The notes: generated by a model not told the origin, from the letters alone. A DNA stretch of 64,000 nt from Candidatus Eisenbacteria bacterium (GCA_026388185.1 JAPLKG010000014.1:1-64000), one strand, 5' to 3'. Shown: positions 14,788 through 24,608, numbered from the stretch's first letter. Numbers and translations: made by a program.

Positions 14788-17235
14788 CTACCTGATCAAG
14801 ACCATCTTCTTTGTCTCACTGTACCCGGGCGCATCTAGCACGTACACGTAAACCCCCGAAGCAACTCCACGATCGCTGTCGTCCCGACCATTCCATGTCA
14901 CGTCATACCTGCTCGCCTCTCTCATGCCATCGACCAGAGTCCGAACAGGTCGACCCGCTACATCATACACAATCAGCGTCACCAAGCCGGGTTCGGCAAT
15001 CGCAAAGCGTATCACGGTCATCGGATTGAATGGATTCGGAGCGTTCTGCTCAAGAAGAGAAACGGCAGGAACCGCAGGCGGACCTGAAGCTCCTGTTATG
15101 TCCTCCGGCCTCAACAGCGCATACTCGCTTTCATTCTCATGAATATCCCACGCACTCACCTTGTAGTAACTACGAGTTGGATCAAACGACGTGTCCACGA
15201 ACGACGTGTCCGAAGGCGTTCCTATCCGATTACTCTCGCTTGGAACAAAACCCTCGCCCTCCCCCTTGTACACGGCATAGTGGGACAGATCGCCCTCCTT
15301 GTTCGGCTGCCATGTTATGACGACTTGAGCTGGCTGATAGTTGAGCCCACCGGCCAACCCGCTCGGCGGAACAGGGGAGAGATTGTCTACACTGTAACCG
15401 CTATCAGGAGCTGAAACCCAGAACTGAGAAGGGTCGGCACCATGAGCTATCACCTGGAAGTAATGATGTTCATTACATACGGACGTTGAATCAAACAGCG
15501 TGGAAACTACCTTGGAGTAGCCATCCAGGTAGTAAGCCTTAACCTCTGACATCAGCTCCCAATAGAAGGTTTCCCCCTGCACTTCCTCGACACGAAGTGC
15601 CTCACCTCCAGTCAATGCCAGCGCTTCAGATGCCGACGTCAAGACATGGGCTCCCTGTTCCAGCAAGCCTGCCATTCGCTCAGGAGTTATCGCTCTCCAC
15701 ACCGTGTACTTGGAGATAACCTCCTCAGGCCATGGGTCAAGTCTGCTCGCGTCCCAGGCAACATTCACATTGCCGCCCTGGTCTCCAGGTACATCTCTCA
15801 CAGCTTTGATACTAGCTGCCGGGTAGCCCCAGTAACCATTTCTCTCCACCCGCTGCGCATAGATGTCATAGTTGAGCGCGTAGTTGCTCGCGCTACGGGA
15901 GTCTAACCATGTCACGATCGCCTCGCCTACAGCGCCAGTTGTGATTGCGGGACCGAACTGGTTGCCACTCGCCGTGCACAGTGCCACTCCGTCTGGTGCC
16001 CACTGAACAACACCCGAAGCGTTTACCTTCTGCACGTAAACGTCAAAGCTAGCGCTACGGTAATCATCCCACGCCACAATCGCCCCGCCTGCACCATCTG
16101 ACGTCATTTCGGGATACAACTCGCCAGCTGCAGTGCACAGTGCCACCCCATCCGGTGCCCACTGAACAACACCCGAACCGTTCACCCTCTGCACATAAAT
16201 GTGAGAGCTAGTGCCACCGCCACGGGCGTCCTGCCACGCCACAATCGCCCCGCCCGCGCCATCTGACACGATTCTGGCACCCTCCTGACGGCCAGCTGCA
16301 GTGCACAGTGCCACCCCATCCGGTGCCCACTCAACTCCACCCCAACCATTCACCCTCTGCACATAAATGTCATAGGAACCCCCGCGTGTGTCACTCCACG
16401 CCACAATCGCCCCGCCTGCATCATCTGACGTGATTGTCTGACTCCACAGGTCGCCAGTCACCGAGTACAGTGCAACCCCGTCAGGAGTCCACTCAACACC
16501 ACCCCAAGCGTTCACCCTCTGCACATAAATGTCATGGTTGCTCAAGTTACCGCCGGATCCATGCCACGCCACAATCGCCCCGCCGGCACCATCTGACGTG
16601 ATTCTGGGATAGCTCTGCTCGTAAGTTGCCGTGCACAGTGCCACTCCGTCTGGTGCCCACTGAACCACACCCGAAGCGTTTACTCTCTGCACATAAATGT
16701 GAGAGCTAGAGCCACCGCCACGGTCGTCCTGCCACGCCACAATCGCCCCACCCGCACCATCTGACGTCATTACGGGCCGGAACTGCTTGCCAGCTGCAGT
16801 GCACAGTGCCACCCCGTCCGGTGCCCACTGAACAACACCAGAACCGTTCACCCTCTGCACATAAATGTCATAGTCGTTCCCTCGTGTGTCCTCCCACGCC
16901 ACAATCGCCCCGCCCGCACCATCTGACGTCATTACGGGCCGGAACTGTTTGTCAGTTGCCGTGCACAGTGCCACCCCGTCCGGTGCCCACTGGACAACAC
17001 CCGAAACGTCTATCCTCTGCACATAGATGTCGTAGTTACCGCTCCGGGTGTCGGTCCACGCCACAATCGCCCCACCCGCGTCATCAGACGTGATTGTGGA
17101 ACCTTGCAGATCGGCGGTTGCCGTGCACAGTGGATTACCATTCTCGACCCACAAGCCGAAAGAACACGCAGGAAACACCTGAACCAGCGTCAACACTAAC
17201 AATACCCATAGCAACATTCTCCAGGTCTTTCCCAT
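14788..17235 (-). CDS. Secreted repeat protein with fibronectin-like domain and FlgD-like tail
   Basis: 815 residues. A signal peptide (M-L-L-W-V-L-L-V-L-T-L-V) is followed by eight ~53-residue repeats (A-P-D-G-V-A-L-C-T-A, T-S-D-G-A-G-G-A-I-V-A-W, D-I-Y-V-Q-R-V-N), probably a beta-propeller. A fibronectin type III-like domain comes near residues 560-720, then the tail N-A-P-N-P-F-N-P, V-R-T-L-V-D-G, S-G-V-Y-V-Y and K-K-M-V-L-I-R. The repeats are also visible in DNA (about 15830-17150). ATG 17235 follows AGGAGT. The frame stays open upstream to a second ATG (17361) with AGGAGGAGGT that encodes another complete signal peptide, which looks like a fused relic. Exported; role unknown, possibly adhesion or carbohydrate binding. 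Confidence 0.8.
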   Translation of the reverse strand: MGKTWRMLLWVLLVLTLVQVFPACSFGLWVENGNPLCTATADLQGSTITSDDAGGAIVAWTDTRSGNYDIYVQRIDVSGVVQWAPDGVALCTATDKQFRPVMTSDGAGGAIVAWEDTRGNDYDIYVQRVNGSGVVQWAPDGVALCTAAGKQFRPVMTSDGAGGAIVAWQDDRGGGSSSHIYVQRVNASGVVQWAPDGVALCTATYEQSYPRITSDGAGGAIVAWHGSGGNLSNHDIYVQRVNAWGGVEWTPDGVALYSVTGDLWSQTITSDDAGGAIVAWSDTRGGSYDIYVQRVNGWGGVEWAPDGVALCTAAGRQEGARIVSDGAGGAIVAWQDARGGGTSSHIYVQRVNGSGVVQWAPDGVALCTAAGELYPEMTSDGAGGAIVAWDDYRSASFDVYVQKVNASGVVQWAPDGVALCTASGNQFGPAITTGAVGEAIVTWLDSRSASNYALNYDIYAQRVERNGYWGYPAASIKAVRDVPGDQGGNVNVAWDASRLDPWPEEVISKYTVWRAITPERMAGLLEQGAHVLTSASEALALTGGEALRVEEVQGETFYWELMSEVKAYYLDGYSKVVSTLFDSTSVCNEHHYFQVIAHGADPSQFWVSAPDSGYSVDNLSPVPPSGLAGGLNYQPAQVVITWQPNKEGDLSHYAVYKGEGEGFVPSESNRIGTPSDTSFVDTSFDPTRSYYKVSAWDIHENESEYALLRPEDITGASGPPAVPAVSLLEQNAPNPFNPMTVIRFAIAEPGLVTLIVYDVAGRPVRTLVDGMREASRYDVTWNGRDDSDRGVASGVYVYVLDAPGYSETKKMVLIR

Positions 17236-18071
17236 CTCAACCACTCCTTTCTTCTGGCGCCCGCATATGATGTCGCGGTTGATGCCGGCAGGGTGGCTCC
17301 ATGCTGCATTGGAGAACAGGGCGGAGAACAAGGCGAGCACAATGAGGAACGGTTTCTTCATGGCGACCTCCTCCTTGAGATGGAACACCCAGCGGTGGCT
17401 GGCACCTCTGAGTGAACTCTGGTCAGCCTTGTCCCGGCGGAGCAATGTTAAGACCAAGGAGTTGGACAGCCATCATGGGTAGACTTACCTGCCCAACGGC
17501 AATTATGTCACAACGGTACCGCTAATGCAAGAAAGAAATACTTGCCACAATCTCGGGCCGCCAGTACCGCTCCAAGCTCTGAAGCTCGTCTAACTGATCG
17601 TGTGCACCCCAAGCCTCGACCGCAGCGTGAGATTTCTCACATACACCCCCTTCGTTTGCCCTAAGTTCGGACCGGACCTCCGGCATGGCAACGTAGGGTA
17701 CACGAGAGTCCGCGTCCCTCGGAAAAGGTACTTCATAGAAAGCGACTTCGACCTGCCTCTCCTTTGGATTTGCCTTTGCGCCTGCCACGAAGCAGCGGAG
17801 AATGGCTTTCTGCTTGGACAGTGGTGCAGCCAGAAAGGCAAGAGGCGTGAGCGACGGGCAAATCACTCGAATCTATCTCGGCAATCAACTGGCGTGTGGG
17901 CTCCGTTTCCACAACTGCTCACTGCGGTCACAGCTGCGAAGCGAGTGCTCACCTAGGAGCCTAGCGAGGTCTCAGTCAATCGCCGGCTATTCGACCATCG
18001 TCAAAGCGTAACTCTATCTCTTGATAGCGGGAGGCCTCATAGGGGTCAGACCGCAGAAGTAGCTAGCGTTG
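17236..18071. other. Gene-free region with relic signal peptide and repeat A
   Basis: 17236-17361 (minus) encodes an in-frame signal peptide that may be a remnant start. A repeat-A copy is at 17635-17698, and a degraded repeat-D segment lies near 17905-17945. No other credible coding sequence. Confidence 0.5.
17635..17698 (+). repeat. Dispersed repeat A
   Basis: TTTGCCCTAAGTTCGGACCG and GGACCTCCGGCATGG, preceded by a TCTCACATACACCCCC segment. Near-identical copies are at 25115, 26545 and 39861. Confidence 0.75.
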
Positions 18072-18485
18072 TCACGCATTCATGCGCTTGAACATCCCAA
18101 CGGGGTCTGACCTGAGATTGTTAGCCATGCCAATGACAATCTCGACTTCATCGCTTGCTAGACCAGCCAACGTCGCTGTTGCCACTACTTCGGGTTTGAT
18201 GCCTCGGTCCTGCTGTTCGCGGCCTCCTCTCGCTCCCTTGTCCAGTTTTGTGTCCACAATGGGTGGCGCGACTTCATAAACGCGCACGGAGGTTTCGAAG
18301 AGCTGATGGCGTAAGGATAGGCTGAAGGAATGCAGAGCGGCTTTAGTGGCGCAGTAGACAGGCATCAGTGCCAAGGGCGCGAATGCCAAGCCCGAAGTGA
18401 TGTTAATGATCGCCGCCTCCGACTGCTCAAGCGATGCCTCAAAATAGTCAGCCTCGAGAATTGGCGTGTGGTCGCTTTCACCCAT
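18072..18485 (-). pseudogene. C-terminal fragment of a short-chain dehydrogenase (DltE-like)
   Basis: 137 residues covering only the second half of an SDR. It has the catalytic Ser (I-N-I-T-S-G-L-A-F), Y-C-A-T-K and the substrate-side helices, but the N-terminal Rossmann strand with its G-x-x-x-G-x-G is absent, and the DNA before 18485 does not encode it. It cannot bind NAD(P) normally and is best read as a 5'-deleted gene. Confidence 0.75.
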
Positions 18486-18641
18486 TATCCCTCACTACTG
18501 TGAAGTCACCCCAGAAGTCTAACGCAATCGGCATCGGCTGCGACGGAGCAGGGTTGTGTGACTGATGCCCCGCTGCCGGCAATTCGCTGGCAGCTGCATG
18601 TCGCGGTTAGGCAGAATCACAAGATCAGAGGCAGACGTTTC

Positions 18642-19070
18642 TCACGGATCACCTTTCCCAAACGGAAATCTCGTGGACTTATACTCTTTGCCAGTAGTGT
18701 CCCGGGCCCACAGGGTCCGAACAACCTTTGACTGATATTTCTTCTCAAGAGCATAGGAACTGTGCTTTTGCCCTTCCTCCAATTTGAGGGGAAACTGGGT
18801 GTCGTGGGTACAAAGGGAGACAGTCTGACCATTAGTGAGCTCGAGACCGAAATCTTCCAGGTGAAGCGGTCGTCTCCCAACATTCACGACTTCCACGATA
18901 CGCGAGGTGGCGGAACCAAACCACATTTGAATGTGGATTGTCTGAGGATTCAGCGCGAACCTGCCTCTGTCGCGGCTCCACTGTACAATAGCGATCAGCG
19001 TTGAGAGCACAGCGGCATAAGCGCTGAGGGTTAGAATACCCCAGCTGTGAAGTAGGTCTGGTATGCTCAT
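18642..19070 (-). CDS. Small membrane-anchored protein of unknown function
   Basis: 142 residues from ATG 19070. One membrane segment lies at about 10-32 (I-L-T-L-S-A-Y-A-A-V-L-S-T-L-I-A), followed by a beta-rich cytoplasmic or periplasmic domain (V-E-V-V-N-V-G-R-R-P-L-H-L-E-D-F-G). This pattern is seen in many uncharacterised single-pass proteins. No clear ribosome binding site is present. The frame is open further upstream, but that part looks non-coding. Confidence 0.5.
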   Translation of the reverse strand: MSIPDLLHSWGILTLSAYAAVLSTLIAIVQWSRDRGRFALNPQTIHIQMWFGSATSRIVEVVNVGRRPLHLEDFGLELTNGQTVSLCTHDTQFPLKLEEGQKHSSYALEKKYQSKVVRTLWARDTTGKEYKSTRFPFGKGDP

Positions 19071-19524
19071 GGTGAGGGACACCCCTTTGTCAGCAGATCC
19101 GGCAAGCCGAGGTAGCTGTTCCCGAGTGCCGGGTCCGAACCCCATGTAACCGCCCATCCGGTGACGAGAAAACCAAACAAGAACCAGCGCAGAGGTGTGA
19201 ACGGCATTCTCACCGCTGTCCATGCGTGCGCCGCTCTTAAACTCGTGCATTCCGGGCTGGAGACCAGCTTCTGCGATGGCTTTGTTCACGACCGGCGTCA
19301 GATCGCTCTGCGAATAAACCCACGCGCCGAGGATAAACCCGGCGCGATCATGTATGCTCTCGTCAAAATAGAAGAATCCTATTCCTCAACCACCGATTAC
19401 AAGCCTAACGAGATGCGCGCCGCCTGCGGGTATGGTTGGCCTCTCTGTCGTTCTGCAGTTCCGTGAACAGTCATCGGATTTCGTCAGGAATTGGGGCCTT
19501 CGCGCGCTCGAATCCTGATTCCTC

Positions 19525-19638
19525 TCACGGAGAGCTCTTCTGTTGCTTATCCTGCTTCCTTTTTGCCTCTTGATCCTGTTTGCTTACCTTCTGTTTCTGA
19601 CTCTTGTTCTTGTCCTTTTTCCCGCCTTTGTCTCCCAT
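19525..19638 (-). CDS. 37-residue lysine/glutamine-rich small protein
   Basis: The sequence begins M-G-D-K-G-G-K-K-D-K-N-K and continues with K, Q, D and E only broken by S, V, A and P, ending K-S-S-P. AAAGGAGT lies 6 nt before the ATG, the best ribosome binding site in this stretch. Very similar lysine-rich micro-proteins starting MGDKGGKKDKNK occur in diverse bacteria (from memory) and have no known function. The composition suggests a disordered, nucleic-acid-binding peptide. Confidence 0.65.
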   Translation of the reverse strand: MGDKGGKKDKNKSQKQKVSKQDQEAKRKQDKQQKSSP

Positions 19639-19737
19639 TGTGTGACTCCTTTCCGTTTGCTACTTACCGTTTCGCCGTGAGGGGTGTAGCCGCACGGCCG
19701 ATTCTGGCACTGGCTATCTTCATGGTGCTGAACGGCC

Positions 19738-19845
19738 AACCATGTATTATACAGAACTGTGAAAAATATTACACTGACCGACCCTCGCAGTATATCACAG
19801 TTTCATTCCCAAAACGCCTCGTCTCAACTCCCTCATTCGCTTGAG
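19738..19845 (+). repeat. Dispersed repeat C, copy 1
   Basis: Shares with 27951 and 47941 the order CATGTAKTATAC..., AACTGTG, CAGTAYATCACAGTTTCATT and CCCAAAACGCCTCGTC. About 100 bp, roughly 75-80% alike by eye. Confidence 0.75.
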
Positions 19846-19915
19846 ATATACAGCAGTCTTTGCTTGCTGTATATCTATATATGCTACGGGGCTCCGTTAA
19901 TCAGATAAACGTAGC

Positions 19916-19985
19916 GGGCGCGAGACTTCGGCTTCCCTCCGGCGTCTCGAGTGTGTACCGCGTTCCCACGACTGCGCACAGAACA
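19916..19985 (+). repeat. Dispersed repeat D, following repeat C copy 1
   Basis: Core CGTTCCCACGACTGCGCAC preceded by a CGCGAGACT segment. The same C-then-D order is found at 27951-28146. Confidence 0.6.
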
Positions 19986-20338
19986 AGAAAGAGCAAGGCC
20001 GGCTATCATAGACGGCCCTCACTCAGCTTGATGTTACTTCTTCTCTCCTGGCACACCTATTCCCTAACGTTCCACCTTTGTTTCCCACGCGCTCTCGCGG
20101 ACCGACGTGCTTCTCGGTGTAGGCATAGGCAGGCTTGTTGACCTAGTTTTCCAGCTGAGGGCATTCCAGCAAGCAGCAAGGGGCCGCGCCTTGGTTCACC
20201 CATTCTCTGCGGGCCGCAAGAGCCTGATCGGGAACGCGTGGAGGCAGTGAGATGTGATACCGACTGAAGTGTGCCTTGCCGTCATCCGAGTACTCTTGCG
20301 GAGAGAGGGTCTTCGGCAATAGAAGCAGTTTGGCGACA

Positions 20339-20381
20339 AACTAATCGGGGGGGGATCTACATTCTCCCCCCCCAATTAGTT
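20339..20381 (-). terminator. G/C-run hairpin downstream of the RRM gene
   Basis: AACTAAT plus a run of eight G, an 11-nt loop, a run of eight C and ATTAGTT form a long, almost perfect stem 55 bp beyond the RRM stop codon. A typical U tract is not obvious, but the stem is very stable. Confidence 0.6.
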
Positions 20382-20435
20382 GTCATCTGAAATGGCCAGC
20401 TGTCAATACTGACGCGATGTTACTTACCGGAGATC

Positions 20436-20711
20436 TTAGTATCTCCGATAACCCCCGCTGTCTCTATCTCCTCTGTCTCTCTGCGGCTTCGCCTCGTCAA
20501 CTTTCAGGTTGCGGCCTTTGAAATCCGTGGAATCCAAACCTTCCTTCGCCTTCTCGGCCTCGGCAACGCTTGACATCTCCACAAATGCAAATCCCTTACC
20601 TTCGATTACGTTGACTTGCTTCACCACACCGTAGGTGGAAAATAACTGTTCCAGTTCGCTGCTGGTTACAGAGTAACCAAGATTTCCTACATAAAGCTTG
20701 CTAACTTGCAT
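20436..20711 (-). CDS. RRM-domain RNA-binding protein
   Basis: 91 residues. A single RRM fills residues 4-78, with RNP2 (L-Y-V-G-N-L) and RNP1 (K-G-F-A-F-V-E-M). The tail is short, rich in Arg, Asp and Gly (D-R-G-D-R-D-S-G-G-Y-R-R-Y), like cyanobacterial and delta-proteobacterial Rbp proteins, which bind RNA and often respond to cold. Monocistronic, with a hairpin downstream. Confidence 0.9.
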   Translation of the reverse strand: MQVSKLYVGNLGYSVTSSELEQLFSTYGVVKQVNVIEGKGFAFVEMSSVAEAEKAKEGLDSTDFKGRNLKVDEAKPQRDRGDRDSGGYRRY

Positions 20712-21349
20712 TCTAGTCTCCTGTTCTTGAGTGTCTCTTCAGTTCAATAATGTATGTCTCGGAGGGAGAAGCAAAATAGCAATTTGAACCGACCAAATGG
20801 CAACATTACTACTCTCCAGAGAATTGCATTGAGAACTGTGTTCAGAAACGTGTTTCAGATGAATCGATCGATTTTCCTTGCCACCTCCAATAGTTACTAG
20901 CCATTTCGTGTGAAAGAATCTCGTGAGATACACTTTGTCTTTAGGTTTTGAATCAGAGGGGGCTGAATGAGTGAACCACGAAGGCGGATGACAGATGGGC
21001 ACTTGCTGCAGGCTATCGTCCTTCTTATGGAGGCTGACTCAACCTATCTCTTACGTCGCTTTGCCAGCTCGGAAAAGCTCTCAGAGCTGCCAGCAACCCT
21101 CGATTAGGGGTTGAAGTCATACTGCCTCAGGCTAACATGATTGTCAACTGCCAATTCCCCTTAGGTTTTTGATCTCAAAATGGTCCGTCTCTTCCCGTGT
21201 TCAGACCTTGTGAACGGAGTTTCAACGGAGCTAGCCAACATACTACAGAGAGATGCAGCACAATCAAGGTGAAAGCTTGACGATACCCCACAGCCCTCGT
21301 CTCCATGCATGGTTGGTCAGCATCCTTGGCGTTGCGGCTACCATTCTGA
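20712..21349. other. Gene-free stretch
   Basis: 638 bp without a credible gene or any repeat family I can place. It contains the 5' region of the RRM gene. Confidence 0.4.
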
Positions 21350-22321
21350 CTATACATCTAATCCATAGTCGGAGGGTTCGTTATCTGCGCCGCAAAGCCA
21401 CTCAAGAATGACGCGAATACTGCCAGTGGCGAGGGCAATGCTCGAGTCCGCCGCGCCGTAATACAGGTTGAGGGTGTCGCCATCAGCGGCGATAGTGTAG
21501 CCACAAGGAAAGACAACATTGTCCACATCACCGTGTCGCTCGTACGGTTCTTCAGGGCCGAAGACCCACTCGTCGCCGCGCTTCAGGCAACGTTCAGGTG
21601 TTTCCAAATCAAACAGAGCGAGCCCAAGTCGGTAAACACCACCAGCACTTGTCTGCCGCACACCATGGTAAATCACCAGCCAACCCTGCTGGGTTTCGAT
21701 GGGTGGTGCCGAGAGACCGATTTTGTTCGCATCCCACCATCCACCACGCCGGGCTTCCAGCATAATCTTGTGGCTGCCCCAGTGCCGCAGGTCGGGCGAA
21801 TAGGACATCCACATGTGTGCCCTTGGAGAACTGACCGGACGATGGATCAAGGCCCAGTTGCCACCAATACGATGAGGCAACATGGCTGCGTTTTTGTCTT
21901 CCGGTGGCATGATCACCCCATACCGCTCAAAGTGGCGGAAATCTTCCGTGAACGCCAATGCCACACCGGGCCCGTCGCGCGTGTAGACGATATAGACAAC
22001 GGCATACTTCCCTAATTCGGGGATGTGGGTGATGCGCGGGTCTTCAATGCCCCACAATTCTTCCGGGAAGTGCTCGGGGTCAGGCAACAAAGTGGGTTGT
22101 GGGTCAATCTGCCAGCTATCCACACCATTGGCGGAGCGGGCAACGCAGAAGTGGGAATGGCCGCGCCGATCTTCCACGCGGCACAACAGCAGGGTGGTTC
22201 CATCCGGTGTCAACGTAGCGCCGGGGTTAAACACGCTAGTGGCCGGATAGGGCCAATCGGCGGCAGTCAAGATAGGATTGGACTTATGCCGACGAAAAAG
22301 CTCGGAGCAACGATGGCTCAT
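21350..22321 (-). CDS. GH130-family glycoside phosphorylase/hydrolase
   Basis: 323 residues, a five-bladed propeller enzyme. Recognisable pieces: N-P-I-L, V-F-N-P-G-A, L-L-L-C-R-V-E-D, G-I-E-D-P-R-I-T, N-W-A-L-I-H-R-P and W-L-V-I-Y-H-G-V. The Asp of the E-D-P-R segment is the family's catalytic acid. GH130 enzymes cleave or phosphorolyse beta-mannosides (beta-1,4 or beta-1,2). The start overlaps the 3' end of the GT4 gene by 38 bp, so they are coupled. The family often sits beside such glycosyltransferases, pointing to synthesis and turnover of a mannose-containing glycan. Confidence 0.85.
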   Translation of the reverse strand: MSHRCSELFRRHKSNPILTAADWPYPATSVFNPGATLTPDGTTLLLCRVEDRRGHSHFCVARSANGVDSWQIDPQPTLLPDPEHFPEELWGIEDPRITHIPELGKYAVVYIVYTRDGPGVALAFTEDFRHFERYGVIMPPEDKNAAMLPHRIGGNWALIHRPVSSPRAHMWMSYSPDLRHWGSHKIMLEARRGGWWDANKIGLSAPPIETQQGWLVIYHGVRQTSAGGVYRLGLALFDLETPERCLKRGDEWVFGPEEPYERHGDVDNVVFPCGYTIAADGDTLNLYYGAADSSIALATGSIRVILEWLCGADNEPSDYGLDV

Positions 22322-24608
22322 CTTGAGATCGTGCCTCCATAGATAGAACTGTATTCTCAGCCAGACGCAATTCCAGCAGGGCCTGAAGAAAAGCTAGTGT
22401 AGATTCCGCGCCCTGATTCTCGTTCGGACGGTCGGGATGGAGACCGTCACGGCAACCACCCGTTGTCGGATCGTAGACAGGCAGGTTCAGGTCGTTACGC
22501 CCAAGGAACCACTCAAAGGCGCATCGGGCTTCCTTGCGCCAACTCCTGTCACCTGTGACCTGGTAGGCTTCGAGACAGGCGGAGACCGTAGCTTGCGCCT
22601 CCACCGGCTGTTGATCGAACCGGGCACGCTCACCGCTCCGCCGATAAAAGCCGTTGGATCCGATGGGGACGAAATGCCCCCCTTCCTTGTCAGCGCGCTG
22701 TAAGTTGGCCAGCCAACGGAGCGATTCCAGTCCGGCTTCGGTCATGGCGTCATTCGCCATTGATTGGCCGCACATCAGCAATGCATGGGGCAGCGCGGCG
22801 TTACAATAGGTCAGCCCTTCTTCGTACCAGCACCATTCATCCGAGCGGTGGCTTTGATACAACCTCAATAGCCGCCCTGCCAATTCCTCCCTCACCTGGC
22901 TGGCCCGGCGGTCACCTGCAAACCGCCGGAGATACTCATGGATACCGATGAGCGAGAAAGCCCAGGCCCGCACGCCAGTCGTGTCGAGGATGGCGGGCAA
23001 GGCCTGCTCAAACAGTCGGCCTGCCATGCTATGCAAGCTTGTCGTGTTAGAGCGACCCAAAACGGTGCCCAAAGCCCACAACGCGCGGCCGTGACTGTCA
23101 TCTGAACCGCCATCCTCCAGCCAGTAGCGCTGGTAATCCATAAGATTGCGAAAGCGTCTGGTCTCAGTATGGAAGGCATACCAGATGAAGGCCAGATAAC
23201 GGGAACCTAGTTCCAAAGCCTCGCTGTTACCCAATTCCTCTAGAAGCGCGCTCACCATCACTGCGCGTGCATTATCGCCAGTAGTGTACCCCTCGCGATA
23301 GTTAGGCACCGTGAAAAGGGCACGTTGCAGCACACCGGTCTCGTCCGTCATATGATGTAAGTGATCGAGTTTGAGGGGAGGCAATTCGCCCGGGCGTTTG
23401 TCGAGGGGTTTGACCGCGAAGCCCGTGGGAGTGAAATGCCGGCGTTCTGCTTTCGCACGTTCAAAGCTCTCCATGTAGCGGCGCGCCACCTGCGGCCAGA
23501 TCATGCCTCGTCCAAACAGATAGGCCCGCTTGCGCATGGCATGGCGCTTGGCCTCATTATCCAACAGATAAATCACTTGCTCGGCCAACGACATAGGATC
23601 ACGAAACGGCACCAGTACTCCCCGTTCTTCGGCCAGCATTTCTTCCGCATACCAATATGGTGTCGAAATCACGGCCCTGCCCGCCCCTATGGTGTAGGCC
23701 AGTGTGCCCGAAGTGATCTGCGCCGCGTTGAGATAAGGCGTGATGTAGATGTCCGCTGTGCTGATGAACTCGACAAGTTCCTCCAAACTGACAAATCTGT
23801 TGTAGAAGATCACCTGACCTTCCACGCCTTTCTCCTGCGCCAGCCACTGCAGGGACAGCCGGTACGTTTCGCCGTCCTGTCGCATAACTTGCGGATGGGT
23901 CGCACCGAGGATGATGTACACTACATTTGGATGCTTGGCCAAAATGGTTGGCAGGGCGGCGATAACATTCTCGATCCCCTTATTCGGTGAGAGCAAACCG
24001 AAGCTGAGCAAAACGATCTTGCCCTCGGCTCCAAACAGGTCTTTGTGAAAACTCGGATCCACAAATGGCACATCGGGGATGCCGTGCGGGATCAGATCAG
24101 TCTTCTGCGGCAGCACACCATAGACCTCCTGCAGGAATTCTGCGCCGCGCTTACTCATGACGACCAACCGATCGGACAGGGCCGCAACTTCTTCCAGCAC
24201 GCGGCGTTGATCCGGGTCAGGGTCGCGCAGAATGGTGTGTAAGGTCGTGACGATGGGCATACGCAATTCACGCAAAAGGGCCAGGATGTGACTGCCCGCC
24301 CGTCCACCGAAGATGCCATATTCGTGTTGTAGGCATACGAGGGATACGTTGTTGATATTCAGGAAGTCGGCGGCACGACGGTACGAATCGACGTCCTTCT
24401 CCGTCAGTTCAAATCTAACGCGGGGCGGGTAGACGTAGCCAGCCTCGAGATCGTTGACGGGCAGGGCAATGCACGTTGTTCCGCCATATTCGCCGGCGAT
24501 GGCTTCACACAAGTCCGTGGTGAATGTGGCGATGCCGCACTGGCGCGGCAGGTAGTTGCCGATGAACGCAATGCGGTTGATGGTTGAATTGGTTGCGCTT
24601 TGTTCCAT
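22284..24608 (-). CDS. Glycosyltransferase family 4 with C-terminal (alpha/alpha)-barrel-like domain
   Basis: 774 residues. The N-terminal ~400 residues are a GT-B fold GT4 enzyme: I-G-N-Y-L-P-R-Q-C-G-I-A-T-F, C-L-Q-H-E-Y-G-I-F-G-G, L-L-S-P-N-K-G-I-E and A-Y-T-I-G-A-G-R-A-V-I-S-T-P. The C-terminal ~350 residues are helical (N-Y-R-E-G-Y-T-T-G-D-N-A-R-A, W-C-W-Y-E-E-G-L-T-Y-C-N-A-A-L-P) and resemble a six-hairpin glycosidase domain. ATG 24608 is preferred to 24617 because AGGAG lies 9 nt before it. Its higher G+C than the flanks hints at transfer. Works with the overlapping GH130. Confidence 0.85.
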   Translation of the reverse strand: MEQSATNSTINRIAFIGNYLPRQCGIATFTTDLCEAIAGEYGGTTCIALPVNDLEAGYVYPPRVRFELTEKDVDSYRRAADFLNINNVSLVCLQHEYGIFGGRAGSHILALLRELRMPIVTTLHTILRDPDPDQRRVLEEVAALSDRLVVMSKRGAEFLQEVYGVLPQKTDLIPHGIPDVPFVDPSFHKDLFGAEGKIVLLSFGLLSPNKGIENVIAALPTILAKHPNVVYIILGATHPQVMRQDGETYRLSLQWLAQEKGVEGQVIFYNRFVSLEELVEFISTADIYITPYLNAAQITSGTLAYTIGAGRAVISTPYWYAEEMLAEERGVLVPFRDPMSLAEQVIYLLDNEAKRHAMRKRAYLFGRGMIWPQVARRYMESFERAKAERRHFTPTGFAVKPLDKRPGELPPLKLDHLHHMTDETGVLQRALFTVPNYREGYTTGDNARAVMVSALLEELGNSEALELGSRYLAFIWYAFHTETRRFRNLMDYQRYWLEDGGSDDSHGRALWALGTVLGRSNTTSLHSMAGRLFEQALPAILDTTGVRAWAFSLIGIHEYLRRFAGDRRASQVREELAGRLLRLYQSHRSDEWCWYEEGLTYCNAALPHALLMCGQSMANDAMTEAGLESLRWLANLQRADKEGGHFVPIGSNGFYRRSGERARFDQQPVEAQATVSACLEAYQVTGDRSWRKEARCAFEWFLGRNDLNLPVYDPTTGGCRDGLHPDRPNENQGAESTLAFLQALLELRLAENTVLSMEARSQDEPSLLRAFSSA

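Larger units (their letters stand above)
19639..20435. other. Gene-free region with C-D composite repeat
   Basis: Repeat C lies at 19738-19845 and repeat D at 19916-19985. A hairpin-like AGGCCGGC...GACGGCCCT near 20000 resembles the terminator family. No credible gene. Confidence 0.5.

Noticed and set aside
15830-17150. Regular ~160-bp repeats as a CRISPR array
   Set aside because: Repeats are coding, far too long, and there are no unique spacers or cas genes. The same holds for 40790-42900.
18502-18640. Missing N-terminal half of the SDR fragment
   Set aside because: All frames upstream of 18485 were read for a Rossmann motif; none is present, so the gene is truncated rather than frameshifted.
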